64,000 nt of DNA from Holothuria scabra (GCA_037179385.1 CM074185.1:51401000-51464999); one strand, 5' to 3'; counted from the first letter of the stretch, positions 42,992 through 55,324 are shown. Numbers and translations are program-made. The notes: generated by a model from the letters alone, not told the origin.

Positions 42992-45900
42992 AGTGGTAGC
43001 TTTGAAAAATTTGTCATTTTATTTGGCATCGAGGTCATTTTCAAGAATAGAATGTTCATTACCTCTGTCAGCTGTTCAAATTCCATGTAGCCCTGGAGTT
43101 TTTCACAATATCAGGTGTTTAACTCTTTTTCCCATCTCTTCTTTCCCCTCCCCATAATTCAACCCCTTTCCCCCTCCCCTTTCTTTCTTCCCCTTTAAAG
43201 TTGCCTTCCCCTATAGGGTGGAGAGAAGGTTAATTACCATTTCCTTTGGTGAGGGGTCATGGAATGCTGTGTATATAGAATACAATCATTGAGACCAATT
43301 CTTTTAAAAACATGTTTTAATCCTCCTGATAGATTTAAAGGAATTGCCTTCTACTACTTCTGTCAAATACACCTGGGTTGCTTGTTTATCACTGATTTGG
43401 TGCATATATATACATATAATTTACACATCGTTCCCTTTTTGAGAGGATGGTTTCAACTTTAATGAGAACTTCAGTGAATGTTCTCTTTGAATTTATTTTG
43501 TAAATTTTGTGGTGAAGGTTTAAGGTCGTAAGGCTAAATCTTATATCATAGCATTATAATTGAGGAAGTTTTAGGGAAGGTCTCCATGTGTGAAGTATTT
43601 CTAAAATCTTTTTGAAGCAATTTGTAGTACTGTGTGTAGCTCCTTTCAAAAATGTGAGCTGTGTTTAATTCACAGTGATTGAAGTAGGGGTGTTCACGTT
43701 GGTTAGTTATGGTGCCCAAAGGGGTTTTTCCAAGATCGGAAGTCTCTGAGGAGGATTACATCACCAAATACATTCAATTTTGTTGCCAGAATTACTCATT
43801 TTAAGTAGTAACCTGAAGTATGAGACTCACAGTGTCTCTGAGAGTGATATGACTAAGATTAATGATTTGTCAAATAAGCAAATAAGATGATGCTATAAAC
43901 AGTATGAGGAGCAAAATATTATTCTATTGGGTAAGTATGGAGTAGGGAGGGGGAGGGGGAGGGGGAGGAGGAGGAGGAATCAGTGGGACATGTGAGCCAA
44001 AAGTGAAAAAATGAAGTGCTTTTATCTGAAAATGTTTGAAAATTTTAATCATCCCTACTTTCCATGGGGTTTAGGAAAAGAAGCGATAAAGGGTGGGGGC
44101 AACGAAAAACGAATGCCTCCACAGCCACTCTGCAATGCTAGTACTTAGTGTTTCATGCTCAGCTAGGTATAATGAAACAATCCTGTTTGTTAAAAGTTTG
44201 ATTGGCATAATATTTCTTTTTTCTTACTGAAAAAGGCTCATTGAGATGATGTCTACTTCAACATTACTTTTAATGTAGGTGAAATATTTTTCAGAAATTG
44301 TCATGTTTGTTACTATTTTAGATTCTAAGGAATTCTTATTTTTACTTCGTTTGGTTAGGGTAAGTTTTTAAATCATATTCAAGAGGTGATCGGAAAAGTA
44401 GCAGAGAGAGATATTTCCTCTCGACCATGTCACATTAAAAATTTAATGCATGATAGTAATGAGTAAATGCTAAACGTAATATTAACATGTTTTTGAGTAT
44501 TGCTTCATGTATGTAATGATGCACTGAAAAGTTACAACAAACTAAAGTCAGCAAAGAATATTATTTTACTGTCATTTCTTGGTTCTGTGATCTTACAAAA
44601 GCATTATTTCTCAAAGTTCTCGCCTGACCGGGGTAGGCAATGTTTGTGGGGAAACTATGCCTCCTCAGTGCAAGGAATCATTTCTGACGTGGGCATTGGC
44701 AATAATGAATATGGTAGTCTTTTGTGGCAATTAAATTGCATGCCATCCTCATTTGCCTCTGACAATTTCCATAATTTGCACCTATACTGGACGGGATCTC
44801 AGTGTTGATTCTGTGATTCTTGGCCTTCTCAAATGAGAGTGAAAGCATGGAGGAGCATGGAGGGGGGTGGATGACTGTAAACTTTATTTCATCAGCATAT
44901 CCCACCCCGAGGGATACATGACCAGTGAAGTGAGCTTTCAATATTAAATCAACAAATATTATGTTGCATTTGTTTTTAAACTTTAGGTGAGACGTAACCG
45001 TTCAATTATGAAGACAGTGTTAATTAACATAGTGTGAAATGATTTTACACTAGTTTTTGCTGGACTCCGTCTCAAATAAGAAAATGCATTTTCAGCATGC
45101 TCTTTTCATATGGTCTCACTACTCCATTAGAGTAGTATTCTAGAGCAGCAAGTGCAAACCCTCAAAGAAGTAGTCCTTTTAACTCTGGTTTGGACCAAAT
45201 TTTGTCAGGATAACCTGCCAGCTGGGTAATGAAAGTCCTTTAATATGAAAGAGGACTTGCCAGAGTGTGGATATTGAAAATTTTGGTAAAATTTATGGTG
45301 ATTCAGCTGTTTAAAAAATTGCTGTCAAATGGGGGAGATTTCCCGTTTTTGTGAAGAGGCCAGGGTGGGTGTACCCTACAAAAACTTGTAAGTCCTTCTA
45401 GCTCAAAATCTAAACGGTCTTGGTATGGAAATTTTGTAGAGCCATGATGGGCAAACGTGTCAGCTATCAAGTGATTTGTGTCTTGAAATAGCTGTGAACT
45501 TTGACAAGGCTGCAGGGGCCTCGAAAGGGAGCTAATTTAGTGTGTAAGTCAATGGGGAAATTATTGGGGCTGCGAGACCATATACCCTCAAGGACAGTCA
45601 TGAACAAGTGGTAGACATTCCCAAGGTTGAACTTGAACACGGAGGATGGAAAATGAGATATTTTGGTCGGAGTACCCTTCAGATACACTTTGGATAGTCT
45701 AGACCAGGGGTGTGCAATCTTTGAAAACACCACTGGCCATATCATGTTGTTGTGACCATCTGGAGCATGCAATGGAACAGAGAGTTATAGTTATGAGGGA
45801 GGTATTTTTTTCTTTACCCACCCCTTCCTTTTAGAGTGACCGATGGACACATGTATAGGCACGCCCACATGGGCTTAATATATGTTGTAATATGGATCTA
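42992..45900. other. Intergenic, nothing recognised
   Basis: A purine tract (GGGGGA and GGA repeats, about 43938-43978) could form triplex or G-quadruplex DNA. No gene or clear repeat found in the rest. Confidence 0.5.
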
Positions 45901-45949
45901 CCATTTATTGGCAAAACTTGACTCATGGGGTTACATCAGGGAGGTGTTA

Positions 45950-46515
45950 TTAACTATGGCACACCAAAAGGCTCACCAAATATGATGATATTCTAAAAAT
46001 ACATGTTCATGTACTAAAATTACACATTCATGTACCAAAAATATACGATGATGTTCTAACTTAATACGATCATGATGTAAATTTACACCATCATGTACTA
46101 AAGCCATAAGTTCATCATGTTAAATGTTACGATGTACATGTAAAATCACACGTTGTACATCTAAAAACACATTTTGTACATGTAAAAACGTAAGATCATC
46201 ATGTTATTATTTTCTCTTCCGCATGCCATACTGAGTAATCCTTTCGGCGTACCAGAAGTCCGCCAACATACCATGATCATCTAATCTCATGCTATGTAGT
46301 AAAAGTACACGTTCATGTACTAACTGCTTACGATGATGTACAAAGATTGCATACGATCATGTACTGATTTCATGTACTGTTTGCTTACATACATGTACTG
46401 ATTTCATACGTACATGTACTGATTGCAAACGTACATGTACTGATTGCATACGTACATGTACTGAATTCATATACGATCATGTACTAAATGTATACGTTCA
46501 TGTACCGGAGGGCCC
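45950..46515. repeat. Degenerate ACATGTAC-rich palindromic array
   Basis: Dozens of words of the type CGTTCATGTACTAA, ACGATCATGTACTGATT and ACGTACATGTACTGATTGC recur every 20-26 bases in two blocks (about 45990-46205 and 46295-46505). A unique middle (CGGCGTACCAGAAGTCCGCC) separates them. The core is self-complementary. Confidence 0.75.
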
Positions 46516-47942
46516 CATGTAAGTATCGAATGGTAATAGGCCTCTGTCAATACTAAGGGCCCAAAGAATCAATTTTGAAGGTACGACCTGCGGAACTTTT
46601 GATTCGATTGGGAATTGAGATGGTACATTGCATTAAATACACTAAAGAGAGCAAGAGGTTTTTTTTTTTCTAATTTCCGTGACAGAAGATGGCACAGGGG
46701 CCTTACAGCCTTGTTGATAGAGAAAAATTAGTTCAAGAACCGGAAGTACGTACCGATTCATCATTGGATCTGTTGGCGACGAGTAGGCCTGGACATTCAC
46801 TGGACATGACAAGTTGAAGTATTAGGGCCAAATTGCAGCATGGTAGTAGATCGAAATTTTGGGGCTCAGGGCCCCATTGTGGGCAAGAAAGGCACCGAAC
46901 ACCAAAGGAAACATTGAAGTAACACTCAGTGACCACTGCGTTCTTATTTTTTGTCCTTATACAGATGTAATGGAATAGCTGGTATGAAAACCAGTATAGC
47001 CTAACCGTTTTAGGTCCCTGGGGCCCGGTCCTGCAGATCCTTCAGTATTGCCAAGTGTTGCATGCATGATGTAAAGCATATGAGAAAGAATACGAAGCTG
47101 CTGTTCATTTCACTTTAGTGGCAAGAACCATAGCTTCATTTTAAATTTCCCAATACACGGCCCTGGGCCCACTTTCAAATACGCCGACTCCAAGTTTTCC
47201 TCAACAAACCAATTTTTCAGATTTTTTTTTGTTAGAAAAAATCGACACGTTCCTAAATTTCTTCAATAAAGTTCTCAAACTTTCTGTAAAACAACCTAAA
47301 CATTTGTCGGCTCATGCGCGCCACATGTTTCACTCTTTTGGCGAGTCATCGCCTTTTGTCGGGGCTTTAGCTTATTGAACCATCCGTAGGCTACGGGTGT
47401 GTCTCTTGCCTCCCCACTCCACCTTCGGGCATTCTCATGGCTACGGTTGGAATGCAACGGTCGCATTTAAGCTAGACCTACGGCGCACTCATTAACCTAT
47501 CTTAACATATGCTAGGAAGTAACTTTAGTTTTCATTACCACGAAAGTCCCTGTCTTCCGCTGAAGTGTTCGTATCCTCTGGACATTAGAAATTATTTGTC
47601 TCTCTTAATGAAAGAACATAAAAAAAAAATACATGTTACAGATATGTTTGCCCAAATTTCACTCGTTTTGAAATGTATTTTTTCTTCTGCTTATACACAA
47701 ATCGATTTTTCCAACTTTTGAAGTTAACTGTACCGTCTAATTCCCGGTACTTGCGCTTTCAACGAAAACGCAGGTTTGTCATGAATGTTAGAGAAAGGGA
47801 TTTATCGAAAAAGGTTTCGAAGAATTACAATCTGAATTCGTAGTATACTAGGCGTGAACTTACACTTCTCTTTAATGAACATATTCTACACAGGTGTGAA
47901 AATAATACACGTCCACCGGGCGGGTTAGTTGACAACGCAACC
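46516..47942. other. Intergenic, less AT-rich, no gene proved
   Basis: More CpG-containing than the introns. No repeat partner found. It could hold regulatory or UTR sequence of a gene near 47943. Confidence 0.4.
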
Positions 47943-48167
47943 ATGGTGATAAAGTTTGTCTCTACCGCTGTGTTTATTACACATATATCAGGTGTTAGTG
48001 AACTTTGTAGAGCAATTCGAAATGAACTCATTTCTGTGCCAAAAGGTGTCAAGATTATGAGAAACGTGTTACGACTTTTTAGAGGTTGGCGACAGGGCGC
48101 TCAAAATGCGAGGGAACTTTGTCGAAAATTACTCAACTTGATACAGAGTTTTTCATCGCCACACTAA
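47943..48167 (+). CDS. Unidentified small open frame, 74 codons
   Basis: The ATG sits in a strong context (CAACC before ATGG). The product begins MVIKFVSTAVFITHISGVSE and continues with Arg/Lys-rich amphipathic segments (KIMRNVLRLFRGWRQGAQNA, RELCRKLLNLIQSF) before a stop. I recognise no family. It could be a small single-exon gene or an accident. There is no splice or promoter evidence. Confidence 0.25.
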   Translation: MVIKFVSTAVFITHISGVSELCRAIRNELISVPKGVKIMRNVLRLFRGWRQGAQNARELCRKLLNLIQSFSSPH

Positions 48168-48275
48168 CCCTTAACATCCTTGTCAAAAGAAACTTCACCT
48201 CTAAGTACTCGGCATCGCTCCATTTTCTTTAATCGGATGAATTAAGAAAGTGGTTTCAAATGCCCTCGTTATGAA

Positions 48276-48435
48276 GTTATCTAAGTTAGATGGTGTTTTA
48301 CGGCCCAGTTTCCAATCTATTGGTTCAAGTCGAGCCGGCCACGGCCTTTTTCCAGTTGTGGCTCACTGGCTTGTTTCCCTACTCTACTGCTTATGCGGAG
48401 CATCACGCACAACGACAATAGGTTCCACTTTTAGA
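48276..48435 (-). mobile_element. SINE family S, copy 2, with 14-bp target duplication
   Basis: 160 bp, 5'-truncated, minus orientation, flanked by identical GCCCTCGTTATGAA at 48262-48275 and 48436-48449. The body matches the family (CAGTAGAGTAGGGAAACAAG, CCGGCTCGACTTGAACCAAT). The duplication shows insertion by LINE machinery (established mechanism). Confidence 0.85.
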
Positions 48436-48449
48436 GCCCTCGTTATGAA

Positions 48450-49444
48450 ATGACCGAGACTTATGTAAAGAAAAATCTGTTATTTGATGGAGAAGGGGGC
48501 TCGGGTGGGGTCGAGCGAACTGCTTGAAAGGCGATGAAAGAGCGCTCTTCCTGACGTGTGTCCATATGGCTCTTATTCGGGCCCATGAACAGTGCCCCAG
48601 CAGCCTTTGAGCGGGAAGCCGCAACAGAGTGCGTTCGAGGGGCAATCCCCTCGTAGTGGCCGAGAGGGTGAAAATCCTTACGATTTGATTGAAAAGTTCT
48701 ATTTCTAAAGGGATGGGGATGTAGTTAACCGAAAGATGGTTTAACCATGGCACCTGTTGACCTCCGTCAATAAATGGTTTGCGGACATAGGTATAGGCCT
48801 ACATATTTTGCCGACTATGGTTATATTGCTTGTCAGGGGTGAAATGATTTGGTCCCCGATGCACACTTGACGAGTGTACGGTAGGGTCTTGTACGTGACA
48901 CTCAGTGAGACTCAAGAGGCTAATGGCCCTAGATATCATCACGGGGACTATTTATCATGATTTGTTCAAGTTGCAACGTTTCAGAAGCCCCCTAGAAACG
49001 AGAACTCCCAGTGTAAATATCTCAAAAACGTATCCTAATCGTTGAAAACATCAAAAATTGGAAATTACACTTTTTTTTCATAGTGTCTTGCTTGGTAGAG
49101 ACAAATGTCCCGTGAATTTGAATTGAGATAGATAAAATTTGAGGTAGGTAAAATTTAAAGTTTTGTGCCTTTATCTTGATTACCATAGAAAAGCGGATCT
49201 AAGTCATTTTATGATTTCATGACGGTAAAATCCTTTTTATTCGTCGTAAGGTTTCTTTCTCTCTATCTCTGACAAAATGATGCACAGTGAATTAATTACA
49301 ACGTGAATCGGTGCTTTTAAACCTTTTAAGTGTTTTTGAAGAAAGAGGAAAAAGAACCCGTTTTACCAGCTGGGGAAAGATTAAAGACCCCTTTTTCTTT
49401 GTATCTACTTATCAAAGCATTAAAAGAAATTATAGAAATTTTCG
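48450..49444. other. Intergenic, GC-richer island, nothing identified
   Basis: About 48490-48780 is GC-rich and unlike its surroundings. A minus-strand open frame (48403-48753) crosses into the SINE and is therefore not believed. Confidence 0.4.
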
Positions 49445-49714
49445 TCTTCTCTGACCCCACCTGTCGTCAACTTGGAGCCGATAGGTATTGAGTTCGACTC
49501 CTGCCCCGGTCAAAAAAGAAAAGTTTTAAAATGAAACCTTCTGCCAGTGTGCTTGGTGCTCAGCATATGCCTGTAGAGTAGAGAAATATGCAGTGCATCG
49601 GTCACAATTAGAAAAAAAAAAGGCCATGGCCGGGGCGACTTAAACCAATGAGTTAGAAACTGGATCATAAAACCTCATCTAGCAAACTGACTTTCCCCAT
49701 TTGGTGGATGGAAG
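49445..49714 (+). repeat. SINE family S, copy 3
   Basis: B box GAGTTCGACTCCTGCC, then CCTTCTGCC, GTGCTTGGTGCTCAGCATA, an A-run, GGCCATGGCCGGGGCGACTT and the tail CATCTAGCAAACTGACTT. Confidence 0.7.
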
Positions 49715-50502
49715 CATGGGCGTCCGCAGAAATTTTTACAAGGGGGGGGGGGCAAGGTCATTCATAGATGATTGAATCGTGTACGTTATCTAAGCGGAGC
49801 GCCACCATAGGTTGGCGCGGAGCGTACAAGAAAATTTTGGGCCTTACAAACCCCCCAGATGGCCGGAAACGACACTTGGCGAGTGTTATAAGCTGCATTT
49901 ACCCAGTTCTGAAACAGGAATTTCATGTCTGCAATTTTTAGATTTTTTAAAATTTTCAATGTAAGAAATTGTTGAAGGGAAATCTGCTTCTCGGTAACGG
50001 CCTCGCACGCCTATGCACGATTAAACTTACAACTGTCAAACAGCCTATATAGGCCTATATCCGTTACCCAATTATGAATCATACCCCCCATGTTCACCTT
50101 GTATATCCCAGTTACATCCGCGCGTCCCAGTTACATCCGCGCGTCGCCACTTGAGATCAGCACGGGACCAAACCAAGACCAACGCATTCATCAATAGTAG
50201 GATGCCATGTGCACAGTACATACCTGACAACTAGTACAATTTTAGCATAGTTTTTACAATTACAAATTTCCAATAGATATCACGAATGATGGTCCCCAAA
50301 TAACGATTTCACTATTCAGCATACCATCTTCTCTTTTGCTATTCCTGGTCAAATGTCCGCATATTTCATGAATAGAAACTGACGCTGTGAGTGAAGATAT
50401 TTTGATGATTTATTTTATTTTTTAATTAATTTTTTCACACAAGTTTGATTTTCCAGGGGGGGGGGGTGCCCCCTTGCCCCCCCCTCCTTCCGGACGCCCA
50501 TG
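49715..50502. mobile_element. hAT-like non-autonomous element with 8-bp target duplication
   Basis: 788 bp with inverted ends CATGGGCGTCCG and CGGACGCCCATG, flanked by GATGGAAG at 49707-49714 and 50503-50510. Long G- and C-runs lie just inside both ends. The interior holds AAGCGGAGCGCCACC, shared in reverse with 51575-52365. The 8-bp duplication and the ends fit hAT (established signature). Confidence 0.8.
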
Positions 50503-50806
50503 GATGGAAGACAGTTGTTAACATTTGAAAATAACACGGACAGACCGCTTTAACTGGCCAAATCGCCAATGGAGAATTTCTGTAAACTACTTCAAAAATT
50601 GTATTTTGGGGTGAGAAGTAACTGATTTCAAAACATACTGTACATTATCTATGCCAACATTGCCCTCTGTTTGAACTGAGGATCCGTGTACTACACCGGG
50701 TACACAAATCGGTTCCGTATAAACTGTAGCTGGAAACTCACTGGGTGTTCTATAATCTTATCCCCATGAGATATATTTTCTGATACAGAGTGTTTCCCCG
50801 GAAATC

Positions 50807-50986
50807 ATGTCTGAATGTTGTAGGCGTTTCCGTGTAACGAGTGTAGAGTTCGAAGATTTGAACTGTAAAAACCTTCAAGTTCAGGAATGTAACCTTGCAC
50901 CGTGTCAAAAGTGCAAATATGGTCCTCTGCTGGTTTGTCTTTTAGCTTGCGCTTTGGCCTTAGGCTTGCTCTTTTTACTCGGGGAG
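50807..50986 (+). CDS. Candidate first coding exon of a type II membrane protein
   Basis: 60 codons from the ATG at 50807 to a GAG|GTGTGT donor. Residues 1-38 are Cys-rich and polar (MSECCRRFRV..., CNLAPCQKCK). Residues 41-58 form one hydrophobic segment (LLVCLLACALALGLLFLL) suited to a signal anchor. There is a possible acceptor at 50788 (GATACAG), which would put the ATG 18 bases into an exon. I do not recognise the family, and no downstream exon was found. Read past the donor, the frame runs into a Gly-rich low-complexity stretch, which favours splicing. Confidence 0.4.
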
Positions 50987-51086
50987 GTGTGTGTGTTGGG
51001 GGAGGGAGGGGGGGGGGGTAACCAGGACTTTTTAGTGGAGGTGGCTAGGCGTAAGTAAGCTAAAGTGGCAAATATCTTGATATTAA

Positions 51087-51300
51087 ATGCAGGCTACAGA
51101 GTGCAGTGTAGGTATGGAGTGCCATGGTAGTGCTTCATAGTGTAAAGTTGTTTGTCAATTCACGTGTTGGTTTCGATATTCCCTTCCATTGTCTTTTGAT
51201 CGGATTGTGCAAGCCCTTAGTTTTTCTACGTTGCTTCTGTTCTATTTTTTGTTTTCGCATTTGAATTGGATTGGTACTGTCCATGCGCAGTGACATTTTT
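51087..51300. other. Intergenic, nothing recognised
   Basis: No gene or repeat seen between the candidate exon and the hairpin. Confidence 0.4.
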
Positions 51301-51313
51301 TAACAAGGTGCAA

Positions 51314-51353
51314 CCAGGGAGTTGTTAGGGACTACTCCCTAACAACTCCCTGG
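51314..51353. repeat. 18-bp perfect hairpin, 4-base loop
   Basis: CCAGGGAGTTGTTAGGGA (51314-51331) pairs exactly with 51336-51353 around CTAC. Flanking GCA/TGC extends the stem past a one-base bulge. Confidence 0.95.
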
Positions 51354-51574
51354 TGCGACTTATAGAAGTAAAATCATTTGTATTCAGGGGTTCGGGCAGC
51401 CAAATAGACAATTTTATCTACTGAATTTAGCCAAGGGTCGCAAAAGAGTAAAAATATTAACATCTTCTTAATTTTGTTGTGTAGTCTTTCCCCCGAAAAG
51501 ATAAATACAAGGCTATTCCATCCAATGGTAGTGGTACATTTTATTTACTAATTTCCTGACTGACTGGTAAAATT

Positions 51575-52365
51575 TCTGATCACTCAGCAAGTTGCTCTTT
51601 TTTATTATTGCAATCGAAAACTTGAAACAACGACTGCTTAGATCCTCCTTATAAGCCTGGGAATACGACATTTCCGGCTGCCCGAGAGGTTGAGTTTTCA
51701 AAATTTCCTGTATGCCAACTAAAGGTGGCGCTCCGCTTATGGTCTTTCTCCATGAATTTTAGTTTTTTTTTTAGTTTAACTTAAGTAAACGAAAACTCAA
51801 AGTAGCGACCATTCAGATTCTCCTTGTAAGCCTGGAAAATGCCAATTCCGGCTCAGTCTAATTGGTACGATTTTCTAAAATTTTCTGCACGCTCCGCACC
51901 AACCCATGGGTGGCGCTCCGCTTAGATAGCCTTTCGGGCATAAATACATTTTTCGGGCAGAAAATTTTCTTCCCCCCAAACTGCAATGCTCCCGTACGGC
52001 AAATTTTGCATTGGCCGAGGATCTGGAGTTAGGCAACTGAAAGTCACCGCCCCATGAGAGAAGGGGTCCAGTGAGGCCATGTTTTATACTCACAAAATGT
52101 GCCCATTTGTTAGGGAATTAGGAAGGTCAGGGAGACGACCAGTTTCGTAGGAACCGCGTAACGGGGTCAGATGACCATGACTTCACAATATTTTTGTGGG
52201 GGCCAAATGTCATTGCGTTTCCCCTTCCCTCTTCGTCGTCAAATTGCGATAGTGTTCTTACATATTCTTCTTACAATGCCTGATAAATTACATATCCGTC
52301 TGTAAGGGCGGTCGAAATTTTTCAAAACCCTCACCAACTTGTGGTGGCGCTCCGCTTTGATAGCG
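51575..52365. repeat. Tandem hAT-derived repeat, period about 184 bp
   Basis: Units at 51575-51745, 51765-51935 and about 52230-52365 each end in GGTGGCGCTCCGCTT followed by ATAGC or similar, and share CCTTRTAAGCCTGG and TTCCGGCT. They are related in reverse orientation to the interior of the element at 49715-50502. Confidence 0.7.
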
Positions 52366-52853
52366 TACCGGTGATATTAGAAGTACAACCAATCCATCAC
52401 AAAGATAAGCAAACCTCCTTCAGGCGTTCCATCAGGAAAAAACAGGTTGCACCACTGATTAATAAACATTCTTCCCGTTGTCATATCTGGTTTGGTATTC
52501 TTTTCCTTTGCCTAAGTTCATTTTTTGTTGCTTAAATTAAAATCAGAAATATTAAATCTATCAAAATTATGATGTTTTGGTTTGTGGACTGGGATCAACG
52601 TTGAAAAGTGTGATCTGCTTCCCCCAAAATGTAAAATATCTTTTTTTACCGTTGGAATCGACCGATTTGGTAAATCATGGAAGTACCACCTGGGAGTATC
52701 CCCTTCCCTTACAGTTCCCGGGCAAGGTCCCGGAGTTTTGTACATTGACAATAATCCTAAAGTACAAGGAAATTGTAAAGAATTCTAATATGACCACTTA
52801 CCGGGCAAGTAGTAGTCCCCTTACATACCGAGTGGTAGAATGCTGCACTTAAC
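52366..52853. other. Intergenic, nothing recognised
   Basis: Overlapping open frames on both strands (52518-52852) with no domain or splice evidence. Confidence 0.4.
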
Positions 52854-53159
52854 TTAAAGGCCCAATTCTCTCACCCCAAACAGTACCAATTCTCCTAACA
52901 TTCTTACTTAAGCCCCTCCTACAATTGTCTGAAATTCATCCTCATCCAGAAACAATTTCTGTTTATTGTTTCAGGGTAAGTATACAAAAGCGCAATGTGT
53001 ATAATCAAAACACTCTCAATACATTTCATGCTGTGTAATAAAAGCTTTGTTACTCTGCATTGTTTGAATTAACTGTCAATCAACGAGCTGAGCCAATTGA
53101 GAATTTTGGTAAATCCCTACCAAAATTGTAGTTTGGGGTGAAATGATTGGCCCTTTTAA
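52854..53159. mobile_element. TTAA-type MITE family A, copy 3
   Basis: TTAA at 52854-52857 and 53156-53159. The inverted ends read TTAAAGGCCCAATTCTCTCA and, from the right, TTAAAAGGGCCAATCATTTC. This is the best-preserved copy. Confidence 0.75.
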
Positions 53160-54187
53160 AGTGGAAAAGTTCATTTTCATGTCCTTGATAATACCATTAC
53201 GATGTTTATGGGCGGCCCGCGTCATGGGAGAACTGATTCACTAACAGTGATTTCGTTAGATGTGTGTTTGTTCTCATTTTGTCCTACATGACGCTCGGAC
53301 GTCAAGTGTTGTTGTAAAAGACTGCACTCGGAAAATTTAATTTTCGACCCTAAAATATCGCCTTGATCGGAATAATGACGAATGGGTAAGCAATAATCCT
53401 GCAATACATCGGCCATCACAGCTATTATTTGAGTCTTACAGGATATTGCGTGGTTATGGGACTATAGTTTAAAGAGGCAGGTATGAATACTGGAAGCTGC
53501 ATCAGTCTTATTTTGATCATAACCATGTGTACGGGATTGTTGCCCGCTAGGGAATCGTAAAAGTCACTCTTCTCCCATTTATTTTTCATCTCGGTAAAAT
53601 GAAATTATCTCTACACGGTGACAAATGTGGTTTTAGTTGGCGCCAAAGAAAATTCTTGGGTTATTGCTATACTGATCAATAAATAATAACGTTTTGAATT
53701 TTACAGAAATTCCTAGCCACAAAGTGACAAAGAAGGATGGTTTATACAAAATAAGACCGGCGATTTGTTCTCAATCAAATATGGAGAAGGGGGTTACCTC
53801 ATTAAAAAATTCTGTGTGAAAATGTCAATTGACAATTGACAGTACGAATTTGTCAAGAAAATGGTTCCCAGCATCCTTACCGTGACATGGTCTTGTGTAT
53901 TTGTGGAAAACTGTCGATCGACTGATGGCCGCATGTAGGCGTTTTGGCCTAAACCTCTATTTTTAAACATTCAAATCTGGGGTTCGAAAATGTGTAATCA
54001 TGTAACGTGAAATAAGTGAACTGTCCAAATTACATTATTTCAAACCACCCGGGAACTATTTTTATTTCCTCGTGGATTACACACTGATAGACATAGGCGT
54101 ATAAAAATATTCATTTAAGTTTGGGAAGACGACTGTTATCCAGTAAAACGGAATCCTGTCAGGCTGAGAGACTACCTGAGCGGACCG
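53160..54187. other. Intergenic, nothing recognised
   Basis: No repeat partner or coding signal seen. Confidence 0.45.
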
Positions 54188-54189
54188 GA

Positions 54190-55324
54190 GCGACTGCATG
54201 GTCAAATAGTTAGAGCATTAGACATGCGCAGTGGGGAGGAAGGGAGGTCGCGAGTTCGATTCCTGGGTTAGGGTTTGTCGCAAAGGCTTTAAAAATGGAA
54301 TCTACTGCCACAGGCGTATGAAGCGGGGAGGTCGCTCCCAGTGAAAAATGAGGGGGCGGAAGTATGTTTTCACCCCCACTTCTTCTCGGGTCAGAAAATT
54401 CCTTTTTTTTTTTTTCATTTTTCCAATTTCCCCAAAAGACGAAATTTCCGGCCCGCTTAGCGCAGAATGCAATGTACATTACTTCTCGCTCATATATCAG
54501 TTTGGTTAAATTTTCCGATCTCTGGAAATGACAAAATCGGATATTTACTATAAATGACACCACCCCACCAAGAGACACCGGCAGCTTTATTGATAGTTTT
54601 GTAAACTGTCTTTCATAGAATTCCAAATTTCCTTCGATGAGAGCTCTTGATTTTGAAACATTTTGTCCAAAAAGGACAACGAAGTTTGGGAAACTCTTGA
54701 AATGTCATCGGAGAGTGTCAATTCGTAGTCCTTAGAAAACAGTATGTAGCAACAACGATTCAGTCGTCGTGCAGTTTGGTTTCGTCGAACGGCTCTTTGT
54801 CAGAGAGTCGGGAGGTTTTTAGAAAAAGCACTCATTCTCAGATTTGCCACCAATATATGAAGGAAGTGCACATTATTCTGTAATCCCCCAACTCTTTAAA
54901 TTGCCTAACAGGAAACCCCAGAATCCAAAGCTACTTGTAATATAAGCTCCATATCTACATATATTTGCGCGCCACAAATTACGTTCCTAACATAGTGAGT
55001 AGCGTTCACACGTAAGAAAAATTCAGATTTTTTTATCTTAAAAAAATTCGTTCCTGCTCGTAGAAAAAGCGAAAAATCTAGCGTAAAAATATACCTTTTG
55101 GTCAATGGGGTAAGGTGACGTTCATGGTCCAAAACTGTTCCGCCACCCACTCTCATATTGCTTCCTACGCCACTGCCTACTGCCGTTGTGCTTGGTGCTC
55201 AGCATAAGCAATGGTGTAGGGAAAACAAGCCAGTGAGCCACATCTGCATTAAAAAAGGCCATGTGCGGCTCGACTTTAACCGATTGGTTGGGAACTGAGC
55301 AGTTAAACTCCCATTCACTACCTG

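Noticed and set aside
45950..46515. Regularly spaced short repeats, considered as a CRISPR array
   Set aside because: Units are degenerate, palindromic and variable in length, with no constant repeat and unique spacers, in a eukaryotic genome.
48403..48753. 116-codon minus-strand open frame
   Set aside because: It crosses the boundary and target duplication of a SINE, so it is a mosaic of unrelated sequence.
54190..54275. tRNA gene candidate with a good B box
   Set aside because: No consistent acceptor or anticodon stem, and the sequence continues into a multi-copy SINE body.
54210..54626. 138-codon minus-strand open frame
   Set aside because: It spans the junction between the SINE head and the nested hAT-like element.
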